Positions 1-11,160 of a DNA stretch of 64,000 nt are shown one piece after another. The notes beneath the pieces are model-generated. The model saw only the letters and a list, made by a program, of their open reading frames with translations. It did no database searches and had not been told where the DNA came from. The DNA comes from Mesorhabditis belari (Eukaryota > Nematoda > Chromadorea > Rhabditida > Rhabditidae). The DNA is taken from assembly GCA_958450365.1 (NCBI GenBank), contig CAUEEP010000923.1:1-64000 (forward strand). Direction: 5' to 3'. Every line of letters starts with the position of its first letter. The first letter of the stretch is position 1. The position numbers were made by a program, and so were the translations under genes.

Positions 1-80
1 TTGAACATTTCCAGGGTTGCATTTAATAAATGGAGATGGGAAACGATGTGGATCACGAAACGACGCCGATAATTCCGAGG

Positions 81-475
81 TTAGATTAGCAGATGAAAAA
101 CTGATTGATCTGCATAAACTAGCAGCTCAATTGATTTTGAACGTTTGAAACCTTCAGATATGACACCGGACCACCGCAGCTCCAAGTTAACAGCCGCCGG
201 TTTATGGTGCTCTCCTCCTGCATCACAAATGTCGTTTCCGTACGGAGTACAGAATGAGCGGAAGAAAGTGTTGATGATTAGGACGACCCGATGGTCACAC
301 AATTGTCTGACCTGTAACGCATCGAGAAAGTATGGCTCCACGGTATATTTTATCGAGTCTTTGAGGTTAAAAATTAACTTCAGCTTATCATAACGAATGC
401 CTGCGACTGGAATGCATAGTGGAACGCTTACATCGGGGGTCAACTCCTCGTTCAATCTCCGCAGGACAACTTAGG
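81..475 (-). CDS. Unrecognised open exon, minus strand
   Basis: A frame of about 125-130 codons stays open on the minus strand and has a protein-like composition, with mixed hydrophobic and charged residues and no low-complexity runs. It has no convincing ATG at its 5' end; the frame is entered from a CTAAG-type acceptor near 475. This suggests an internal or terminal exon of a gene read leftwards. I do not recognise the product. The overlapping plus-strand frame (145-393) looks less protein-like. It could still be chance. Confidence 0.3.
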
Positions 476-869
476 AACTTCTACACTTCAGCAACACGTG
501 CGCTCTTTTAATCAAATTAAAACTGTAAATGTCCCCTTAGACCCCCGAAGCTTATTTGAAGACTCGTATATTAGCCACGCTGACGGTGGGGTCTACTCCC
601 AATAGGATTGCAAACTTACGTCCGCAAATCAGTTTCGCCCAGCGAACTGGTTTGATTAGTTTCTTGGGACTAGCCTATTTTTTTGTTTTGGTAGTTTTAT
701 TCGGCGATACGGTTTTCCCCAAACGCTTCAGTCATCAATTCGAAATCCATCACCGCTGCGCGAATATATACCCAGAAGAACTACATACATCGTTTTCAGG
801 TAATTGAGTTGCTTAATACTTAATAAAGAATTATTGAATTTAATTTCAAGAATATGTATATCTTTAGGC

Positions 870-1680
870 GCTTGATAAATCGAAATTTGCAATTTGACTT
901 CGAGGGAAATGTGGCAGAGGAACGAGCTATACGGGATGCAATTGCAAAGTGGGCTGATCAACAAATTTCCGAAATTGTGCATTCTGATTTAGAGAAGAAG
1001 AAAAGATGCTACTTGAAGAAGAAAACAGACTACCCACGAAAGGGGTTTCTCAAATTCAGTTCGCGATTTATATATTTTTATATTTGTTCTCTTGGTTTAG
1101 TTCTTGACTTCACACCAGCTAGCTTATCACAAGGAGCCGCCGTCTAAGATTCGGTTCCCTTGTCGAAATCTTCCACCATCGACTGATGATACGGCGGATG
1201 AACGCACAATCAAATTAGTATAACACAGTACGCATTTAATTTTAACTGAAAATAATTCAGGTACTTGAAAACATTGTAAATCAAGTATGTCGATGGGATA
1301 GCACTATGGATGGTATAAGATGCACCTCAATAAGCCGAAATACAAAATGTTTGCTTTCTAATCGATTATTGGACTTCAAAATTTTAGGGCTCGAAAGGTT
1401 TATCTGAAGCACAACGAGATTATGCTATCCGGAACATTTGGACTATTTACGCAAAGAAATTAACAAAAGACGGAGGTAATTGCTTGCTATTTATTAGACT
1501 AGAGCTAGAAAGGAAACTTTGTCTAATCATATAAAGTTATTCAAGAAAATTTTAGTCAACTTGAGACGCAAGCTGAAACTTCACTTGGCATTCTGGCCCT
1601 GTGGCGCCGTGCTCGAGGACGACCATCAAACAAACGTACGGTTGATTTCGAAATGAAACCCTTCAAATGTTGTCCTGGAT
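870..1680 (+). CDS. Possible exons of an unrecognised gene
   Basis: Several short plus-strand blocks have good splice signals and protein-like composition: about 870-1010 (lysine-rich, with the run DAIAKWADQQ), 1101-1217 (39 codons between a TTTAG acceptor and a GTATAA donor), 1261-1312, 1388-1477 and 1557-1680. The last encodes a basic RRARGRPSNKR stretch resembling an AT-hook. The phases do not all join cleanly, as in the NURF-like gene just downstream, so either the exon ends are wrong or bases are missing. It could be an upstream part of the NURF-like gene or a separate gene. No family was recognised. Confidence 0.3.
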
Positions 1681-1740
1681 ATATCCAGACACACCCCAAA
1701 GAGCAATTCGTTCTTGCATGTTTTCGCAATAACCTTTTCA

Positions 1741-2242
1741 CTCTGAATGTTGTTTACGGGGTTTCGGGGTTTCTCTTGACTGTAACATCTAGTTGACGTC
1801 ATTTTCGTAGCCCCATAATGGTGCCCCTTTTCTTTTCATCCCCTCTTGGTTCGGCACCATTTGTCTCTCAGCTGACTGTGTCTCTTCCACTATGCTGCCT
1901 CCTTCGGAAAGTGACATCATTTTTGGAGTGACCTCTACGCGTAAACATCCTGGTGTGTACAGATGGATGCTCGATGAGGCATTGGGAAAGAGGAAGAGAC
2001 AGCGAGCGAACATCACAGAAAGATCCTAGTCTAGTGGGGGAGGTTCTAGAACGTTCTAAAGAGGAGAAAGGGGAAAGAGGAAAAGAGGGGAAACCCTGAG
2101 GCACTCTAATCGTGGTAGTTCTTTGTGCTCTCCGCCCACCCCTTATTTAAGGGCTGGAACCCGGTGTTTTCGAATGCTTCATTCTTGCATTTGATTTTTC
2201 TTCGGTTCAGACTTCACGACTATTTTAGATAGTTTTCAAAAA
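1741..2242 (+). promoter_or_regulatory. Promoter-like region with heat-shock element
   Basis: There is no convincing coding sequence here. At 2044-2056 the sequence TTCTAGAACGTTC is a perfect three-unit heat-shock element (TTC-nn-GAA-nn-TTC). A TATA-like TTATTTAA lies about 90 bp downstream (2143-2150), followed by a pyrimidine-rich stretch and an AAAAAATG start context at 2243. This arrangement is what a stress-inducible promoter looks like. That it drives the following gene, possibly as an internal promoter for a short NURF isoform, is inference. Confidence 0.5.
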
Positions 2243-4597
2243 ATGACTGTTGGAGCTATATGCTCACCGATTACATCGATGCCTCGATGTCATTCATTCC
2301 CACCAATGTTCTCCCATTCCACCCTTTGCGTACCTATCATTCGAATTCAAGTCTATCCACAGAAATTGAGCAAAATTTTGCCTCTGTTGAAGAGGATTCG
2401 AAAGATTCTGGCTATGCTTCGGGTAAAGATTCTCCCCAAAGGTTATTGAATTGGAGGAACCCAGCGATGAAGAGTATGAACGCGGCCAATTCGCCCCATT
2501 CAATAAGTTCATCTTAGAAGATGATGAAGATTCCAGATCGGAGTGTGAAGATATTTCACTCAAGGACTTGTTGAATAGTAACTCATTCCCCTTGATCTGA
2601 TGGCTGTATCTCCATCAAATCCATATCTTGGAGAGCTACACATTGAGATCCCAGTGTGGAAACAACCCGAAGAACCCACCCTCAGCTTATTCTTCTAACA
2701 CCTAAAAAGCGTTTGCTTGAATGCAAACAGGATGATGAACCCATTACTAAAAGACTCCGCTCAAAATTACCTAATCCTCTCCGTGACTCTGATGGTTAGC
2801 ATTGTAGATCATTCATAACTATGTAAAGTGTTTAGATTTCACCAAACGTCCACTTCCTACCGACAAAGACAAGCAGCGTCATCGAGAGCATCAAAGGAAC
2901 AACAGGCCATGAATCCAGCCGATATTAGCCTGGGTGGTGACTCGGTTGATTGGAATGACAAGGTAAAATTGAATTAACTTTAAGTCTAAAAATTTTAAAC
3001 TCTAAGATGTGAAAGAGGAAGACTCATCGTCAACCGTCGCCCAAGCGAATGCGTCGAGAAAGCAGCAAACAGGTACTCCTTTGACTTTTAGACCTCAGAA
3101 TTTTGATATTAGAGCGGTCACGAACTAAATATTACTTTTTAGGAAAGTTCCGATGATGATGATGATGAGCAACAAGGAAAAGTTCTGATGCACATTCCAC
3201 CTCCTTTGGCCAGATCTCGCGGACGACCTCGAAAGGCCGAAAGTGAGCGACGAAGGCGAGAGGCGGAGGCTAGGTATTGCTTAAAATAACTTACAATCAA
3301 AAATTGCCTATCTTAGGATGAAAAAGATGGTGGAAGAGGGAAATGATGTTCGCAATATGATTGATCCAAGCGAGTTGCATTGCATTTGTCGACAACCGTT
3401 TGATGACAGAAAGTAAGGATTTCAAAATGTGCAACAAATTATGGGCATCTTTTATGCAATAACTAATTAATAACTCTTAGATTCTATGTTGCTTGCAGTC
3501 AATGTCAACAATGGTTCCACGGAAAATGCATTGGATTAAGTGAGAAGAGGGTTTGCTGCTTTAACCACACTTAAATCTATTGATATTTAGGCTCGTCGTT
3601 TAAGCCGCTTTGTATGTCATGATTGCCGCTCACCACAAGATGAAGAAAGCGAAGAAATTGATGATGCTGGACGTGGTGAAGTGAAACATGATCCTGGATC
3701 TCATCCTGATGAAATGACGGAGGACGAGGATCAGGAGGAAGAGGTGGAGGTCGACGTCTTAAACGATCAACAAACGGTAGATTTCTAAAGGTTACAAATT
3801 TTATTCAAATATTCAGACGGAGGGTCAAGAACACTTTGAAATTTCTGACATCCAACCCAAGGACGAGCTCTTTGCCCTGTCACACTCCATACAACGAAGA
3901 AAAGTAAATTTTGTTGAGTTGAGTCGATACAACTGAAATATTTTTAGATTTTACGTTGGTTGTGACTCTTGCACTGATGGTACCATCCCGAATGTGTCGG
4001 TATCACAGAACGGTAAGAACATTAATAAAAAATATTTAAACTGTCGATGATCTCAGAGATGCTCAACAAATTGAGAGCTATCCTTGTCCCTCCTGTCAAA
4101 GCCATATGGAACAACAACAGCATAGCAATCAACAATTTGAACGGCATTCGTCCAGGTTACCCTTTAAATTTTTCTTACATTATTATTTCTTTAGGAACCT
4201 ATTTCTCTAGGTCTTTTGAAGCTGTTTCCGAACATCGCAACACATGGCCATTCAAAGAAACCGTTGACGTTGACGAATTCCCAAATTATCATCAAATTGT
4301 GAAAAATCCAATTGGTAATCCTTAAAATATTTTAATTGTCTATTAATGTTGTTTTAGATTTGTCAATCATTGAGAATCGACTTCGGAGTCAGTGTTATAG
4401 TAGCCATATCGACTTGCACGCCGATTTACAGCTGATGGTCTCGAATGCAAAGCTTTTCAATCAGAAGGTTTGTTTAGCTATTACAATTGTACGCTCAAAA
4501 TATTCCAAGTTTATTATGTTATTTCTATAGTTTATTGCTAATTAATGCCTTTCAGGGATCCGCTATTTACCAATGCGCTGAAGGATTGAGGCAGTGA
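2243..4597 (+). CDS. nurf-1: NURF-1/BPTF-like C-terminal part (PHD, PHD, bromodomain), frame-broken
   Basis: The predicted product is the histone-reading end of the large NURF chromatin-remodeller subunit. In order: an acidic region (2260-2600); a basic region with TPKKRLLE and GRPRK motifs (2690-3280); PHD finger 1 (3376-3630, LHCICRQPF, then QCQQWFHGKCIG, then FVCHDC); an acidic linker; PHD finger 2 (3870-4110, PCHTPYNEEK, FYVGCDSC, YPCPSCQSH); and a bromodomain (4213-4597, WPF, then VDEFPNYHQIVKNP, then SNAKLFNQ with the acetyl-lysine-binding Asn). Exons are joined by canonical short introns. Reading frame is lost by single bases near 2442, 2590, 2690, 2860, 3880, 3985 and 4588. The last break removes the end of the final bromodomain helix. 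Each break needs one or two added bases, mostly beside homopolymers. Sequencing indels are likelier than decay, but a degenerate paralogue is possible. The start (2243 or 2260) is uncertain. Confidence 0.75.
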
Positions 4598-5063
4598 TCA
4601 AATCGAAAATCGCCGAGGCAAGAAAACGATCAACTCACTGAAAAATGCCTTTCAAAATGCGTTTAAATTGATACTTGTCTTTGTTCTGTAGGAATTTTAA
4701 GTTTCTTGGTGGTCTTTATTTCATGTACTCATTTGGTGCTTGTTTGTATTTTTCTTCATCATATTACTCACCCCCACTGTGTAGATCAAAAGTTCTGTCA
4801 AATTGGCAGTCTATCTCAAAACTTTATTCGGGTTTCATCTTTTTCATCATGATTGACTAATTCCCTTATGTGCACTTAATATTTTTCTAGTTATTGCTAA
4901 AATTTACTACCTTGATTATTCCCTGTACTTTCATTGTTATTGTGAATGTTGAAGTAAACATTTTTATTGAGAGATTCAAAAATGGCGAGTTATCAATGAC
5001 AAGTTGGTATCGGTGGAAAAAATTCATTGAAAATCAGGTGTGGAAGTTGATTGCACATTTTAG
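4598..5063. other. Intergenic, nothing recognised
   Basis: This AT-rich gap separates two plus-strand genes. It has short chance frames only. A minimal upstream frame starts at 4983 and stops within six codons. No promoter motif is evident. The gap ends in a TTTTAG acceptor touching the next ATG. Confidence 0.6.
5054..5063 (+). promoter_or_regulatory. Probable spliced-leader acceptor at vars start
   Basis: CACATTTTAG ends directly at the ATG of the valyl-tRNA synthetase. With no upstream coding exon in phase, this is best read as an outron acceptor for spliced-leader addition. It leaves a 5' leader made almost entirely of the spliced leader. Confidence 0.55.
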
Positions 5064-8000
5064 ATGAGGTACAGAATGGCCTGGAAGAGGCAAAAGCTGC
5101 TTGCTCGTTTACACGATAGGGGGTGCTCAACTCAACCTGGATCAAAGTAAACTTTTTTTGGCGATTAAGACTTTAGAGGTGTTACTGTAGCTATTTCGAA
5201 GTTCTAAATTCATGTCTGAGAAAGTGCTAAATTCATAGACTTTTATTTTTAGTAGTAAATTTGACGTCTCGCTGGTTAATGCCAATTATGTTGACAAAGC
5301 GCAACGAGCCGCGCAGGCACATCTTAAAAGAGACAATGTGGCGTTCAGGTATTTTTTGAGTGCATTTGAAACAGTCGAAGATAAGAGAGTGCTGTTAGGT
5401 TTTGTGCCAATTGGCTACCTACCTATCTACTCGTTTTCTTAGAATGGTGCTTCCTCCACCGAATGTTACCGGCCAACTACATCTTGGCCATGCACTTACG
5501 GTGACTGTCGAAGATGCGATTGTACGGCAACAACGGCTTCTCGGGCGTTCGGTAAGAGTTTTTAGGTTTGCTCAAAATGTAATTTTTATTTCAAAACGAA
5601 ATATATTATTTGTCATTCAGACTCAATGGATTCCGGGATTCGACCATGCCGGAATTGCCACGCAATCAGTTGTCGAAAAGATGTTGTGGAAAGAGAAACG
5701 ACTCCGCCGAATTGATCTTTCGCGAGAGGAATTTGTTGAAGAATGTAAAAAATGGGCTAAAAGGTGAATCTTGTGAAATATGATTTTTTAAGTGCTTTTT
5801 TTTTTTAAAGAAATTCCAATCAAATAGCCGAGCAACTAAAACGATTGGGTGCCTCTCTCGATTGGACAAGCCAGTATTACACATTGGATGAGGTAATGGG
5901 CAATAGATCTTTAAAATTAAGATTTTTATTTAGAGATTCTCCCGTGCCGTTAGTGAGGCATTTTGCCGTTTACACGAGGATGGTCTCATTGCACGAGGAA
6001 AACAATTTGTACATTGGTGTCCATCTCTTCAAACAGCCCTATCCGACCAGGTGATTCATTAATGTTTTTAAATATAGATCTTTTAGTTTATTTTTTGAAT
6101 GTCTGAAGAATAAACTTTAGGAAGTAAATCGCGTCGAAGCAGGTCGAATTTCTATACCATCATCAAACGGAGGAACTCGATCAATTGAGGCTGGAGTAAT
6201 GTACAAAGTCTGTTACGGCACGATGGATAACAAATGGTATGTTGTTTTTAAAAATTACTTTGACTTTCTTTAGGACTGTGGAAGTGGGCACGACTCGACC
6301 CGAGACTTGTTTTGCTGATGTGGCTCTTGCTGTACATCCGGATGATCCTCGACATGCACATGTTTGTACTCTTGATTTATATCGATCAAGAACTTTTAGT
6401 TGATTCACACCTTGGTTCAGCACCCTTTACTAGACAGACAAATGCCAGTAATCGCTGATCGTGCTGTTCTAATTGATAAAGGAACTGGTAGGGTTTGCGT
6501 TATACAACTGTTTCGAATATTTTTCCATTTTCTCCTCATCTTTAAGATTTAAGAAATTTAGGTATTGTCAAACTGACACCAGAACACGATCGTTTGGATG
6601 CGGATATTGTTTCGAGACATCTTGATGAGATTACAACCCTAACAAGGCAACTACTGATTATGCTGTTAATATTTTCAGATGTTTCAGCTCATGTATTAAT
6701 GAACATGGATTGATAACACCGGGAACTTATCCAAAATTTGACGGCTTAGATCGATTCGCGATGCGAGAAATGAGGTGAATGCATTTAAAAAGTAAATTTT
6801 ACGTTGTTTTCTAGGTTATTAAATTACTGCAAGACTTGAATCGAGGCGGCACAAAGATGAAACACGAAAATGCGCAGGTAAATTTTTAAACTTTTTAACT
6901 CTTTAAAACAGTTTTATTCTTGAGGTTATGATTTGCTCTCGTTCCGGCGATGTGATAGAGCCAAGACTCATGAAACAATGGAATCTCGATGTAAAACCGC
7001 TACACCTAGCAGCACTTCAAGCTATTGAAAGGGGAAAAGTAAGAAAAGTTCGCGGAAAATCGTAGTACATCAACTTGTTTAGTTGAAAATCGCTCCGATG
7101 GGCCAAACTCAGCGAGTAATCGACTGGTTGGAAAACACGGATCCGTGGTGTTTAAGTCGACAATTGTACTGGGGTCATCGAATTCCGGCTTTCACTACGG
7201 GAGACGTCACCGATGAAAGGTTGAAAGTGATCACCACAAATTGGAAATAATTATGGCATAGTGAGGTGGACAATTGCACGCGATTCGAATAAAGCAGCCA
7301 CCACGTTAGGATGTCACGTGGAGGATTTGAGACAAGAGAGTGACGTTCTGGACACATGGTTTAGGTGAGTTTAGTCAATTTTTGATGTCCATAAACAAAT
7401 ACGATGCAAAAATACACGCTTATAGAACCTTCATTTTAGCTCTTCTCTGGTGCCGCTTGTTGTCTCTGGTTGGTGCTCAAGTTCCACATCAACAACGATT
7501 CCTCACTTTACAAGCCCACCACTGAACATCATGGAAACCGGCCACGATATTATTGGATTTTGGGTTACTCGGATGATCGCCATGACACTACAGTTGGTTT
7601 AACTAATTACAGGCTCATTTTTTTCTCTTTAGTTTGACAAATGGGACGCTCCCGTTCTCTAACGTGTTCCTGCATGGTCTCGTGCGAGATTCAAGTGGGC
7701 GAAAGATGAGCAAGGTTTTTTTCTTACTCTTTTAAGATTAACAATAGACATGAATAATACTTCAAATTTAGTCGCTTGGCAATGTTATCGATCCATTGGA
7801 TGTATTAGATGGAATTTCTCTTGAGCAAATGCTGAAACGATTGGACGAGAGTAATTTGGATAAACAGGAAATAGGTTGGGATTCTTTTTTGTTGCCAAAA
7901 TAGCTCATAATTTAGGGCTGGCAAAAGAAGACTTACGGAAGAACTATCCGAATGGAATCCCCAAATCTGGAGCAGACGCTTTGCGGTTTGCCCTACTACG

Positions 8001-9669
8001 GTAAAATCAACAAGTTTTTGGGAAAAATTGTTAAACCATTTGAAAAGATCGCTCAAATTTTGTTTTTCAGGCATGACGTTTCTGCTACCGATGTTCCGAT
8101 AGCCGTGTCTCAATTAGTTGACGAGGGATTAAGGTAATCTTATTATCCTTTTCATAGCACCAGCAACGAAGTTTAGATTTTGCAACAAACTTTGGAATTT
8201 GACGAACTATGTCTTGATTTTGCACAACTCTAGTACGAGAAATTTTACCGATATATTCACCAATGAGACAGTATGTGGTTTGTTTTGCTCTTTCAAGCAT
8301 ATTCTTTTAGGATTTATGGCTTTTATCTCGATTACACGGTACACTCATCGCAATCAACGATCATATGGAGAAACTGTCGCTATCGAATGCTTTCCCTAGC
8401 TCTCTTCGATTTTCTCATTGGCGATTTGTGTGATGTTTACTTGGTTAGTATAGTTAAAAACACTCAAAAAGTACTCTCATCTTTTGTTCTAGGAAACCAC
8501 GAAGAAATACCTCTGGTCAAAGGACCAAGCAAGAATCAACGAAGTGTGCTCTGTTTTGAACCACGTTCTTCCGAGGTCTCTTGCCCAACTCTCGATTTTT
8601 ATGCCATTTGCTGCGCAAGCGATGTATGAGCGAACAAAAACACTGAACGATTGCGATTTTTACGACTTTATTTTAAAGGTATTTTGTTTGAGGCTTCTTT
8701 TAAATCTATTCGATAGTTGATCGATATGATCTATATTCTACCAAAGTAAAATCTTTGTTTTTAGCAAGAACCAAATCGTGTCAATCCTGCTCTGGATACT
8801 CAAATGAGATTCACTCTGTCAATTGTGTCAACGATACGGTCACTGAGAGCTCAACTTAATCTTCCGAAAACAATTTCCTTTGATGGTAGCTATTTTACTG
8901 ATTTCATAGAACAATTTTAACTTTAGGGTTCCTTCGCTCAAACGAAAGTTCACCAATCCATCCATTGTTTAATGAGTTAAATTCGTTGTGCGGTTTGCGA
9001 TTGTTACAAGTTTGTAAATGATTTTTGCGCGTGCGTAAAAATGAAATCTAGGAACAACCTTCATCGTCGAAAGAATACGTCATTTATCCAGTGCATGGAT
9101 ACGATGTACAGCTCAATATTAAGATCCAGGTAGTTTGCGCGTTTAAGCGTTAAAAATTTCAAATTTATAGGACGAACATCGCGAGGAATTCAATCGACTT
9201 CTTGAAAAGCAAAACGAGCACATAAATCAACGAATCGAGAAGCAAACTGAAGTGGTGAAAGGAGCGAATCAAATGGCCGAAAGGGATGCAAATGATCCAA
9301 AAGTTAGTTTTGTTGAACAAATAGAATGTAACTTTTTAGTGCCACAGCAACCCCATTATAAATGTTTAGAAGCGCTGGTATTAATGAGCTACTGTAGTCC
9401 GGATCAATGTATTGATGGGAAAACTCTTTCTGTTACATTAAGCGTGTGCTGTAACAGCAAATTTAAATTATAATGTAAATTTTATTTTGGTAGAGTGGAT
9501 CAAAATGAAAGCTAAGTTACATAATAGACGCTTGTTTCAGGCAAAATCCGACAAAAAGGAGCGAAGTGCGCGTCGAGCGAAAAGCGAAATGATGAAACTC
9601 GAGGGATTGAGGGCTGAATCGAAACGACTTCAGACACTTGTCGATAAACAGAAAAATCTTATCAAGTAG
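5064..9669 (+). CDS. vars-1: Valyl-tRNA synthetase, mitochondrial type
   Basis: A class Ia synthetase that charges tRNA-Val. The first 14 codons are basic and lack acidic residues, consistent with a mitochondrial presequence. The HIGH motif appears as HLGH within [14 protein letters not shown] (about 5455-5500). It is followed by [13 protein letters not shown], the editing-domain signature VGTTRPET (about 6285), then [10 protein letters not shown] and [13 protein letters not shown] (about 6940-7190). The KMSKS loop is [13 protein letters not shown] (about 7705-7795), then come the anticodon-binding domain and a C-terminal coiled coil rich in Lys/Glu (9180-9669). More than 15 short introns are visible. 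Sequence details match human VARS2 better than VARS1. One intron near 6650 appears to use a GC donor, and the frame across the intron at about 6774 needs one extra base. Otherwise the frame is intact. The symbol assumes orthology with the C. elegans mitochondrial enzyme. Confidence 0.9.
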
Positions 9670-10796
9670 GCAAATAGGTATCTAGGTTTAGTTAGATATG
9701 GACTGTGTTCCTTTCGACTAAAGCGTTTCGAGAACTATGGCAGCTTTAAAAAGTCACCGATCAGATCCAGCCTGAAAAAGCTACCGTACTCCGGCTGCTA
9801 TTTGTAAGATTTAGTTTAAAAGCTTGCCTCTTGTTTGAGAGTCCAAGATAACCAGGATAATTTAGTAGTTTTCTATAAAGACAGGATTACGGTAGCTTTG
9901 CCTAAATGCACTTTTTAGGAAACGCTTTAGTCTAGAGGCAAACTGATTGTCAGATGTGTTAGGTCCGATTTTGGGATTGTTTTTAAGCGGTTTTTAGCTT
10001 TTTAAAAAAGTTTTTTTTGTTGTCATTTTTGATTTTTTAATAAACTCTATGAACACAAATAAAAGAAACGACTCTCTAAAAATCAAATGCCATGCATACT
10101 TTTTGCTTGGAGTGCAGGGGTTCCAAATGAGCGATATCATTTTGTAGTCTGATGTTATCAGTCCCGTTCTTTCTTATATTTTGATCAATCCCTATCTCTT
10201 TTCTTTCCATTTACTCCTTTTCTCTCTTCCAATTGTCACCCACCAAAGATGGGAATGAGAAAGGATGGCAAAAACGAGAAATCTATAAGCATTGATTCTC
10301 ATATTTTTGTGCTTTCGTACCCACTCCCTTCAAAGCTTCTTTTTCTCTCTCAAATGAACAGAATTAATTTTTAAACCATTTTCTTGAACATATTCAGTTT
10401 TGGGTTTAATTTAAATACTTTTTATTTGTCTTGAAAAATTTTATTTTTCTGACATCTCATTTTCGAGGCAATTTCCCTAGTGTTCTTCTCAAGTAAAATT
10501 GGGATTTTTTTTACGTTTTGCATTTTTCTTGACTTTAGTTCATTAAGCTTTAATGTTAGACCGTTTAATATGTGCCTAATAGATGACGGTTCTCTCAAAA
10601 TTGGGTTACGAGGCGACTCGTGTACCCTTCCGACAAACGGTGCCCTGTTTTGCCGGTTTAGCCGTGATCGCCTCGATTTGGAGATTCTATGGAAAATCGG
10701 CCTCTAGGTGAGTGTCAGTGGGGAAAAAACAAATGCAGATTTGATTTGGTTTATGAAGAATTTCGAGGATCGATACAAGCGTTCACACAGAACAAT

Positions 10797-10843
10797 ATTT
10801 TGTCATTATGATAGACGGTTAGAGTCTATCATAATGACAAAAT
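10797..10843. repeat. Perfect 20-bp hairpin
   Basis: The left arm 10797-10816 (ATTTTGTCATTATGATAGAC) is perfectly complementary to 10824-10843 across a 7-base loop. The hairpin is isolated in noncoding DNA. Nothing around it suggests a terminator or a larger element. Confidence 0.8.
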
Positions 10844-10904
10844 TTGACCACAATGTGCACTTTGCAGTGTGCTTACTCTTCCGTGAAAAGACAAACATTC
10901 TACA

Positions 10905-11135
10905 GGATGTCCCAAAAGAAAGAGGCCTTTACAAACGGATTTTTTGAAAAAGTTTAAGAGGGCATGGCAAAAGTTTAAGTGATGGCATTCCTGGTGTCAA
11001 AACCGTTTTTTTTTTGTGTCTCAATTTTTAGACTTTTTGTAAGAATTTTTTGATTTTTATGACTCCCCTATTCGTGAAATTTTTTTTTCGCCATCACGAA
11101 AAAAATCCGTTTATAAGGCCTCTGTATCAATGAAA
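10905..11135. mobile_element. Small imperfect inverted-repeat element
   Basis: The left part contains CAGGATGTCCCAAAAG and AGGCCTTTACAAACGG. The right part (about 11100-11130) is the inverse, CCGTTTATAAGGCCT. The GTCCCAAAA-type end resembles mariner/IS630-family termini. It has no coding capacity and lies directly upstream of the first recognisable pmp exon. Confidence 0.45.
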
Positions 11136-11160
11136 AGCCAGAATAAACCCCTTTTTTAAG

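Larger units (their letters stand above)
9670..11160. other. Intergenic, inverted repeats and AT-rich DNA
   Basis: No supported gene was found. It holds short frames only, a perfect hairpin at 10797-10843 and an imperfect inverted-repeat element at 10905-11135. The N-terminal exon(s) of the PMP70-like gene should lie here or further upstream in this gap, but I could not identify them. Confidence 0.6.
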
